Shown here: positions 57,847-64,000 of the stretch, piece by piece | Numbering within the stretch: position 1 is the first letter of the stretch | Layout of the letters: every line of letters begins with the position of its first letter | Assembly (NCBI RefSeq): GCF_006715785.1 | Contig: NZ_VFNX01000001.1 | Span: forward strand, 3,672,501 to 3,736,500 | Source of the DNA: Streptomyces puniciscabiei | Lineage (GTDB): Bacteria; Actinomycetota; Actinomycetes; Streptomycetales; Streptomycetaceae | Length of the DNA: 64,000 nt | Direction: 5' to 3' | Notes under the pieces: generated by a model | Database searches by the model: none | What the model was told of the DNA's origin: nothing | Seen by the model: only the letters and a program-made list of their open reading frames with translations | Made by a program: the position numbers and the translations under genes

Positions 57847-59118
57847 TCAGCCCAGGTCCGTCAGGAGGGCGTTCAGTTCCTTCTCCTGCTGCGCGGGCGA
57901 CATCGGCGGGTTCGAGTGATCGATGCCGAACGTCTTGAGCATCTTGTCCATCTGGGCGTCGATGGAGTCCCAGCCGGTGTTGTCCAGCGGCTGCAGCGAG
58001 GCCTGGTCGGCGTCCCACAGGTCACGCAGCGACTGGGCGGCCGCGTGCGCTCCCTTCGCGTTCCCCGAGCGTGCGTCCTTGAGCGAGGTGGAGGCGAGGT
58101 TCTTCAGCGCGGCGACCTTGGCGGGCGGGAACTTCTTCACCGCCTGGCCGGGAGCCATCTGGACGGCGGAGGTGTTGTCCTCCTCCGCCGCCGGGCCGAC
58201 GTGCGGCTGGCCGTGGGCCCAGACCAGCAGGGCCGCGGTGGCGACGGCGAGCAGTCCGAAGCCGGCCAGCGCGGTGCGCTCCTTGCGCGGGTTGCTGGTG
58301 GCCGGTGCGGCGTGGGTCGCCTCGTGGGTCTCGGTCACGTCCGAGCGCGTCACCGTCAGGTAGACCACCGTCGCCAGGATCAGGCCGAGGAAGATCAGGC
58401 TGGTGGTGAAGGTGCCCAGGTCGAGACCGGTCGGCTCGCCCGGCTGAGCGACCTTCGGGGAGGCGAGCCAGTCGCCGATGTTCGCGCCCAGCGGGCGGGT
58501 CAGGATGTAGGCGAGCCAGAAGGACAGCACCGGGTTCGCGCCGAACTTCCACAGCAGCGTGATCGCCGCGATGAGGCCGAGCGGCAGCAACACGGAGACG
58601 CCCGGGCTCCAGCCGGTCAGCTCCAGAGTCCAGTCGCCGGTGGCGGTGCCGAGCGCGAAGGTGACGAGAACGGCGAGCCAGTAGAACGACTCACGCGGCA
58701 GCGTCGTGACCGAGTGGATCGACAGCGTGCGCTCCCGCGCCCACCACACACCGAAGACCACCGCGAGCAGCACCGAGAAGACCGCGGAACTGATCCACAG
58801 CGGCACGTTCAGCTGGTCGGTCAGGATGTCGGTGTACAGGGTGCCCGTGACGCTGACAACGACGACGGTCAGCCAGTAGGGGAACGGAACGTACCGCTTC
58901 AGCCGCAGCTGGACGGCCAGGACCACCACGAACACCGCGGTGAAGATCCAGGCCGTGTTCACCAGGCCGACGCCCAGCTTCATGTTGATCCAGTCGGCGA
59001 AGCTCTCACCGACGGTCGTGCACAGGACCTTGATCACCCAGAACCAGATGGTGACCTCGGGGACCTTGTTGAGCATGAGGCGCCCGCTGCGCGGGCGTGC
59101 TTCCGTTGTCGTTGTCAT
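57847..59118 (-). CDS. COG4705-type multi-pass membrane protein
   Basis: 423 residues. Two similar halves of hydrophobic helices begin with LNKVPEVTIWFWVIKVLCTT and repeat the motif VGES(F)ADWIN / GANIGDWLAS, typical of COG4705 membrane proteins of unknown function. The C-terminal about 140 residues are soluble, Ala/Lys-rich, and unusual for the family. No Shine-Dalgarno precedes ATG 59118, suggesting a leaderless message. It precedes a two-component system in the same direction and has a truncated paralogue at 62.5 kb. Confidence 0.82.
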   Translation of the reverse strand: MTTTTEARPRSGRLMLNKVPEVTIWFWVIKVLCTTVGESFADWINMKLGVGLVNTAWIFTAVFVVVLAVQLRLKRYVPFPYWLTVVVVSVTGTLYTDILTDQLNVPLWISSAVFSVLLAVVFGVWWARERTLSIHSVTTLPRESFYWLAVLVTFALGTATGDWTLELTGWSPGVSVLLPLGLIAAITLLWKFGANPVLSFWLAYILTRPLGANIGDWLASPKVAQPGEPTGLDLGTFTTSLIFLGLILATVVYLTVTRSDVTETHEATHAAPATSNPRKERTALAGFGLLAVATAALLVWAHGQPHVGPAAEEDNTSAVQMAPGQAVKKFPPAKVAALKNLASTSLKDARSGNAKGAHAAAQSLRDLWDADQASLQPLDNTGWDSIDAQMDKMLKTFGIDHSNPPMSPAQQEKELNALLTDLG

Positions 59119-59156
59119 GCGGGGAGGTTTACGCGGGGAATCTGCACGTAACCTGA

Positions 59157-60425
59157 CTACGCGCTTGCACGGGCGGCGGGGAGCGTCACCTCGACGTGAC
59201 CGCGGCCGTCCGCGATCGCGCGGACCTCCGCACCGGCCGAGGCGGCGATGCGCCGGGCCACCGGCAGCCCCAGCCCGTACCCGTCGCCGCCGGTCACACC
59301 CGCTTCGAAGACCCGGTCGACGTCCGCGGGATCGAATCCGGGGCCGTCGTCCAGGACATCGACCAGGACGGCCTCACCCTGGGTGCGCGCGGTGATCCAC
59401 ACACGCGACCGCGCGTGCCGCAGGCCGTTCTCCAGCAGGGGCGACAGCAGCGACACGGCGACGTCGGCCGCCACGGCGACCTCGACCTTCGAGGGAATGG
59501 CGACCTCGACCGCGCGGCCGGCGATCGCCTGCCGCGCGGCGGAGCGCAGATCGCACCGGGTCCCCTTGTCCGTCCGTGCGCGCGCCGCACGCAGAATCGT
59601 CGTGATCGCCGCATCGAGGCGGTCGACCTCGCCCAGCACCGCCTCCGGCGGCACCGGCCCGCCGGACAGCTGCGCCAGCTGCGCCTCGGCCCGCAGGACC
59701 GTGAGCGGTGTCCGCAGCTCGTGGGCGATCTCATCGGTGAGCCGGCGCTCGTCCGCCAGCGCGTTGTCGACGCGCTCCAGGAGATGGTCCAGGGTCCGCC
59801 CCAGTTCCCCGAACTCGTCGCGGGGGACCCCGAGGTTGAAGCGGCGCCCGGGTTCGTGATGGCCCCATTCGTCGGCGAGGGCGGCCATCTCGTGCACGAC
59901 CCGCAGTGCGCGGCGCACCACGAGGTGTGCGACACCGCCGGCGAGGAGGATCGTGAGGCCGCCCAGTATCAGGGACAAGGTCAGGCTGCGCTGTTCGGAT
60001 GTCTCGTAGGGCGTGAGGTCCACCCGGACGATCACCATGACGTGGTGGCCGTCGATCGGGACCTGCCGCGCGTACAGGAGGTAGTCGCCGACCGACGCGG
60101 TCTGCGATCGCCCCGAGTCCGCCAGCTCCTCGACGCGATCGACCAGGCTCGGCGGCACGTTCCCGTCGAGCAGGCGGCCGTCGGCGTACACCCAGGCGAC
60201 CTCGTCCAGCGCCTCGCTGCTGTTCTCCGTCAGTTCGACACGGCCGCCTTTGGCGGTGACGTTCGCCGCGACCGCCTCGGCGCGCGTACGTGCCAGATCG
60301 TGCGCGTCGGCGTCCGTCACCCGGCTCAGCAGCACGTGCGAGACCACGACCAGGACCGCGACCACGGCGGTGGCGATCAGCACGGTGAGTGCGACGACCC
60401 GCTTACGGAATCCCGTCACTGCCAT
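59157..60425 (-). CDS. sensor histidine kinase
   Basis: 422 residues. Two membrane helices with an extracytoplasmic domain of about 120 residues, HAMP, H-box EIAHELRTPLTVL, and an HATPase domain (LLENGLRHARSRVW, GYGLGLPVARR). It overlaps its response regulator by 10 bp, so the pair is co-expressed with the regulator first. Confidence 0.93.
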   Translation of the reverse strand: MAVTGFRKRVVALTVLIATAVVAVLVVVSHVLLSRVTDADAHDLARTRAEAVAANVTAKGGRVELTENSSEALDEVAWVYADGRLLDGNVPPSLVDRVEELADSGRSQTASVGDYLLYARQVPIDGHHVMVIVRVDLTPYETSEQRSLTLSLILGGLTILLAGGVAHLVVRRALRVVHEMAALADEWGHHEPGRRFNLGVPRDEFGELGRTLDHLLERVDNALADERRLTDEIAHELRTPLTVLRAEAQLAQLSGGPVPPEAVLGEVDRLDAAITTILRAARARTDKGTRCDLRSAARQAIAGRAVEVAIPSKVEVAVAADVAVSLLSPLLENGLRHARSRVWITARTQGEAVLVDVLDDGPGFDPADVDRVFEAGVTGGDGYGLGLPVARRIAASAGAEVRAIADGRGHVEVTLPAARASA

Positions 60426-61069
60426 CGGTAGCCCACGCCGCGGACGGTCGCCAGACGCTCGGCCACACCCAGCGGACCGAGCTTGGCCCGCAGCCGGCGC
60501 ACATAGGAGTCGAGGGTGTTGTCGCTGACCTGCGCCCCGTGCGGCCAGCCGGCAGCGATGAGGGCGTGGCGGCGTACCGCGTCGCCCTGGGAGGCGATCA
60601 GGCGGCCCAGCAGCCGGAACTCGGTCGGGGTCAGGCTCATGCTCACCGAATCGTAGGTCACCACGTGCTTCGCCGGATCGAGGACGACCTCGCGCGGTGC
60701 GGGCGCCACGGTGGCCCGGCGCAGCAGCGCGCGGACGCGGACCAGCAGTTCCGGGATGTCGAAGGGTTTGGTCATGTAGTCGTCGGCGCCGGCCTCGAAG
60801 CCGCCCACCTTGTGGTGCAGGCCGTCCAGGGCGGTGAGCATCAACACCGGCGCGTCGACGCCGCGAGCCCGCAGGGCCAGGCAGACGTCACGGCCGTCGG
60901 CGTCCGGGAGCCCGAGATCCAGGACGACCAGGTGGGGCGCCGGTGCGAGCTGCCGCAGCAGGCTGTCGGCCGTGGCGGCGACGGAGACGGTGTGGCCGTC
61001 GTGCTCCAGGGCGCGCTTGAGGACGCCGCGAACCGCCGCGTCGTCTTCGCACACCATGATGAAAGCCAC
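60416..61069 (-). CDS. OmpR-family response regulator
   Basis: 217 residues. CEDDAAVRGVLKRAL acid pocket, phospho-Asp in VVLDLGLPDADG, Lys in MTKPFD, and an OmpR winged helix with DSYVRRLRAKLG. First gene of the leftward operon that continues into the kinase and possibly the COG4705 protein. Confidence 0.93.
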   Translation of the reverse strand: MAFIMVCEDDAAVRGVLKRALEHDGHTVSVAATADSLLRQLAPAPHLVVLDLGLPDADGRDVCLALRARGVDAPVLMLTALDGLHHKVGGFEAGADDYMTKPFDIPELLVRVRALLRRATVAPAPREVVLDPAKHVVTYDSVSMSLTPTEFRLLGRLIASQGDAVRRHALIAAGWPHGAQVSDNTLDSYVRRLRAKLGPLGVAERLATVRGVGYRWQ

Positions 61070-61160
61070 GTGCTGACCCTAGATACTCCCGTCCCAGTTC
61101 TCCATCTTCCCTGGTCAGCCGCTTGACGGTCGGGCGCGAGGGGTCGAGCCCGCAGACCGG

Positions 61161-61340
61161 GTGAGCGGGCCGATCCTGGAGGAATTCCCGCAGGCGAGCG
61201 TGGCGCTGTCCAACGGAATGCCCACCTGCCGGGTCGAAAAGGGCAGGCTGCACATCGGTGTCTGGCGGCACGGCGTCTCGATCCACGGGTGGGGAACGGA
61301 CCCGGTTCTCGGCGTCGGGCCGGGGACCGCCATGTTCTAG
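61161..61340 (+). pseudogene. DUF1801-like fragment
   Basis: 59 codons from a GTG at 61161. The text VALSNGMPTCRVEKGRLHIG then VWRHGVSIHGWG matches the core of DUF1801 proteins, but both ends of the domain are missing. No ribosome site. The stop overlaps the convergent transporter gene by 4 bp. It reads as a remnant rather than a working gene. Confidence 0.45.
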
Positions 61341-62413
61341 GCAACAGAACGCAACACCGGGGAAGGCCCGACCCGTACGACTCGGTTGGCGGCTGTCTTC
61401 TGGAGCAGGCCGTAGGCGAGGACCGGGAGCAGCAGGTGTGGTTTGTCCGGGAGCACGGCGGTGATCAGTACGGCGCTGGCGCTGCTGTTGTTCATGCCGC
61501 AGGCGAGGGTGAGCGAGGAAGCGGCGGGCGGGTCCAGCCGCAGCAGCCGCGCCGCGCAGCGGCCGAGCAGGAACGACAGCTGGCAGACCAGCGCCGCCAC
61601 GACCAGCGCGGCGCCCAGCAGCAGCGGGCGTGGCCGAGCGACGAAGGAGCCGAGGGCGCCGCTGGCGTTGACGTACGTCAGGACCAGCGAGCCGGCCAGG
61701 GCCGCGGGCACGACCGCGCCCAGCGCCCGGCCGAGCAACGACGCGGGCAGGGCAAGCCGGACCAGGATGCCCGCCGCGCAGGGCAGCACCACACCGACAA
61801 AGGTGAAGCCACCGCCCGCAGTGTCGACACTCGCGGCGAGCGAGCCGGCGTAGCCGCCACTGAGCAGTGGAGACAGCAACTCGATCACCAGCGGTGTGGT
61901 GAGTGGGCTGATGAGGGTGGAGGCGAGGACCAGGCCGACCATGGTCGGCTGGTCGCCGTCGCCCTTGCCGGTCCACACCGTGGCGCCGGCCGCCACGGGC
62001 ATCGCCACGATCAGGATCATCGCGGTGACCAGGCCGCTGCCGCCGTCGGAGTCGGGCGAGGCGTGCAAGAGGACCGCGACGAGCGGGATGACCAGCAACG
62101 GGATCGCCAGGTGCAGCGCAAGCCCGGCGAGCAGTGCACTCGGGCGCCGCAGGACTCGGACCAGCTCACGGACGGGGACTTGGAGTCCGGATGAGAACAG
62201 CACCAGCCACAGCAGGCATGGTGCGGTGGACACCGGCAGTCGGACCAGCGGTCCGAGCGGCAGTGCGTGGGAGTGGCGCAGCCACAGGCCGGGGCCCGGC
62301 ACGAGCAGGGCTGCGGCGTAGGACAGAACGACGGCCCGGCCCAGACGGCGCCGCAGCCAGGCGCTCGCGCGGTCAGTGGGCGCCGGGCCGGCGGTGGGAG
62401 CGGGTGCGTGCAT
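61337..62413 (-). CDS. bile acid:Na+ symporter-like (BASS/ArsB-ACR3 group) transporter
   Basis: 358 residues with about ten transmembrane helices. The pattern VLFSSGLQVPVRELVRVLRR and the late ACGMNNSSASAVLITAV are characteristic of the BASS superfamily (sodium-dependent carriers of organic anions). Substrate unknown. It stands alone between fragments, with nothing suggesting an arsenic operon. Confidence 0.83.
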   Translation of the reverse strand: MHAPAPTAGPAPTDRASAWLRRRLGRAVVLSYAAALLVPGPGLWLRHSHALPLGPLVRLPVSTAPCLLWLVLFSSGLQVPVRELVRVLRRPSALLAGLALHLAIPLLVIPLVAVLLHASPDSDGGSGLVTAMILIVAMPVAAGATVWTGKGDGDQPTMVGLVLASTLISPLTTPLVIELLSPLLSGGYAGSLAASVDTAGGGFTFVGVVLPCAAGILVRLALPASLLGRALGAVVPAALAGSLVLTYVNASGALGSFVARPRPLLLGAALVVAALVCQLSFLLGRCAARLLRLDPPAASSLTLACGMNNSSASAVLITAVLPDKPHLLLPVLAYGLLQKTAANRVVRVGPSPVLRSVA

Positions 62414-62487
62414 GGCGGTCTTCTTCCGTCGCGGGGGCAGGGGCGGGACGGAGGACCGCTATGCGGAGACCATACGCGTGCGTGTGC

Positions 62488-63006
62488 ATGGAGCCATGGT
62501 GCGCGCACGGGACGGGCGGGGTCGGTGATCCACGGCGGCAGTCAGGATGTGTTCAGGCACCTGGTGCCACGGCCCCTTCCCGTCATCGGCTGCGCTGGAA
62601 CAAGGTGCCCGAGGTCACCGTCTGCTTCTGGGTGATCAAGGTGCTGTGCACCACGGGAGGCGAGACCGCCGCCGACCTCCTGAACGAGAAGGCCGACCTC
62701 GGGCTGACCGGAGTCCCGCTGCTGATGAGCGCGCTGCTCACCGTCGTCCTGGTGGTGCAGTTCCGCACAAAGGGCTGCCGCCCGGGCGTGTACTGGCCCG
62801 CCGTCGCCCTGATCAGCGTCGTCGGAACCCTGGTCAGCGACCATCTCACCGACACCATGGGCGCGGCGCTGGAGACCACCACCACGGTCTTCGCGATCGC
62901 CCTGGTGATCGTCTTCGCCCTCTGGTGCCGCGCCGAGCGCACCCTGTCGATCCACCACGTCGGCACCACCCGCCGCGAGGCCTTCTCCTGCGCCGACACT
63001 CAGTAG
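62488..63006 (+). pseudogene. truncated COG4705 membrane protein paralogue
   Basis: From about 62590 the frame gives LRWNKVPEVTVCFWVIKVLC followed by TTGGETAADLLNEKADLGL, closely related to the N-terminal half of the protein at 57.8-59.1 kb, and continues through about four helices to ERTLSIHHVGTTRREAFSCA, where it stops at 63004-63006. The second half is absent. The start is uncertain; the upstream codons look non-coding. A half-length protein could still be made. Confidence 0.65.
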
Positions 63007-63331
63007 CCGAGGTTCATCGCCTGGGCGACCAGGTCGCCGGCGGAGTCGGACCAACGCTCCGGCGGCAGGGAAGTCACGCGCAATGCAGGTCGAGCGCCCC
63101 GGATCACTACCCGGACTGCGAAGCGGGTTCGATGGTGAACGTGCCGTGGCTGCCGGTCAGGCGCATGATGCGCGCGAGGATGGGATCGACTCCTTGCCGG
63201 GTACTGCTCGACAATCGTGATGCCGATCTTGGTGCGGAAGCGGTACGTCGGTGACGTGCAGCCGGCCAGCGGATCGCGGTCGTCGAGGGGAGCGGTCTCC
63301 ACAGAATGGGAGGGAGCGAAACAGTGGGAGT
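63007..63331 (-). other. possible decayed minus-strand gene
   Basis: On the minus strand, short coding-like pieces occur in different frames: TSPTYRFRTKIGITIVEQYP, then VDPILARIMRLTGSHGTF, then ERWSDSAGDLVAQAMNLGY ending at 63003. They may be one gene broken by two frameshifts. No family is recognised and the call is weak. Confidence 0.3.
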
Positions 63332-64000
63332 ATGGCCTGCGTGACGGCAAGAAACAGTGACATCGAGAAGGCGGCCGAGGTACTTCGCGCCGGCGGCCTG
63401 GTCGCCCTCCCGACCGAGACCGTCTACGGTCTGGGCGCCAACGCCGAGGACCCCGCCGCTGTTGCGCGCATCTTCCAGGTCAAGGGGCGTCCGCCCTCCC
63501 ACCCGCTGATCGTCCACATCGGCGGCGCGGAGCAGCTGGACGACTGGGTCGAGGGCGTGCCCGCGGCGGCGCGGCTGCTGGCCGAACACTTCTGGCCGGG
63601 GCCGCTCACGCTGGTGTTGCGGCGCGGTCCCCGTGTGCCCCTCGAAGCGACGGGCGGCCTGGAGACGGTGGCCGTGCGCGTGCCCGACCACCCCGTCGCC
63701 CTCGCGCTGCTGTCGGCCTTCGGCGGCGGGGTCACGGCCCCGTCCGCCAACCGCTTCGGCTCGGTCAGCCCCACCACGGCCGACCACGTCCGTGCGGAGC
63801 TCGGCGAGGCGGTCGACTTCGTGCTGGACGGCGGCCCCTGCGAGGTCGGCGTCGAGTCGACCATCGTCGACGTCACGGGCGGGATTCCGAGCATCCTCCG
63901 GCCCGGCGGAGTGACACGCGAGGACCTCGAAGCGGCGCTGGGGCACCCTCTTGCCGTCCCTTCGACGAGCCGCGTCCGGGTGCCGGGCCAGCATCCGTCC
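63332..64000 (+). CDS. tsaC: Sua5/YrdC-family L-threonylcarbamoyladenylate synthase (partial at right edge)
   Basis: 223 codons visible, no stop before the window end. The YrdC domain is clear: GGLVALPTETVYGLGANAED, VKGRPPSHPLIVHI, FWPGPLTLVLR, APSANRFGSVSPTTADHV and VESTIVDVTG. The enzyme makes the threonylcarbamoyl-AMP used for the t6A modification of tRNA. ATG 63332 is given; GTG 63341 has a better-placed GGGAG 10 nt upstream. A Sua5-type C-terminal domain may lie beyond the edge. Confidence 0.9.
   Translation, partial: MACVTARNSDIEKAAEVLRAGGLVALPTETVYGLGANAEDPAAVARIFQVKGRPPSHPLIVHIGGAEQLDDWVEGVPAAARLLAEHFWPGPLTLVLRRGPRVPLEATGGLETVAVRVPDHPVALALLSAFGGGVTAPSANRFGSVSPTTADHVRAELGEAVDFVLDGGPCEVGVESTIVDVTGGIPSILRPGGVTREDLEAALGHPLAVPSTSRVRVPGQHPS

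Overview
The window is high-GC actinobacterial DNA, almost certainly Streptomyces. Signs are the codon bias, many GTG starts coupled by GTGA/ATGA/TGATG overlaps, an XRE/DUF397 pair, a GPP34 protein and an F420-type luciferase-like enzyme. It splits into a biosynthetic gene cluster (about 0.2-29.6 kb) and chromosomal-type DNA (about 29.6-64 kb), part of which carries broken genes.

Biosynthetic cluster. A leftward operon (9.6 to 0.2 kb) encodes a carrier protein, a large single-module type I polyketide synthase (KS-AT-DH-KR-ACP), an acyl-CoA/ACP ligase, a luciferase-like oxidoreductase and a type II thioesterase with Cys in place of the usual Ser nucleophile. A DHA2-type exporter diverges from it. 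A SnoaL-like protein and a P450 follow, then a long rightward operon (12.0-25.4 kb): a KAS III-like acyltransferase, aldehyde dehydrogenase, acyl-CoA-dehydrogenase-fold flavoprotein, class III aminotransferase, SRPBCC cyclase, small membrane protein, flavin reductase, diiron protein, true KAS III, ACP, FabF-type KS and an APC-type permease. Next come a leftward pair, a diacylglycerol-kinase-like protein overlapping an MmgE/PrpD protein, and a rightward DUF2156 aminoacyltransferase-like gene with a 61-residue companion.

Reading of the cluster. The kinase plus MmgE/PrpD pair (VlmJ/VlmK type), the DUF2156 protein (VlmA type), the ACAD-fold oxygenase with flavin reductase (VlmH/VlmR type), the diiron protein (VlmB type) and the small membrane protein (possibly VlmO type) together look like the azoxy machinery of valanimycin. 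Here it sits beside an iterative-looking PKS and acyl-chain genes rather than a valine decarboxylase. My model: an acyl chain is built, reduced to an aldehyde and transaminated; the amine is N-hydroxylated and seryl-acylated from Ser-tRNA; an N-N bond and azoxy group form; and the serine part is phosphorylated and dehydrated to an alkenyl azoxy group. Two divergent promoters share a near-identical 17-bp dyad, and a third promoter region has 11-bp-spaced direct repeats, so at least two layers of pathway control are likely. No regulator except a fragment at the left edge, and no seryl-tRNA synthetase, lies inside the window.

Right part. 29.6-43.9 kb holds an SDR/hypothetical pair, a large membrane protein, a D-Ala-D-Ala carboxypeptidase with a repeat-rich acidic N-terminus, GPP34, XRE/DUF397, a broken MerR-GyrI gene, glutathione peroxidase, a divergent ArsR/MFS pair, a slipin and a secreted protein. 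44-50 kb contains several frameshifted or truncated genes (secreted protein, PadR-linked membrane protein, ABC ATPase, methyltransferase). 50.6-57.6 kb is an ABC/FtsX export module with lipoprotein, histidine kinase and response regulator. 57.8-64 kb holds a COG4705-type membrane protein with a truncated paralogue, a second two-component system, a bile-acid-symporter-like protein and the start of a Sua5/YrdC gene.
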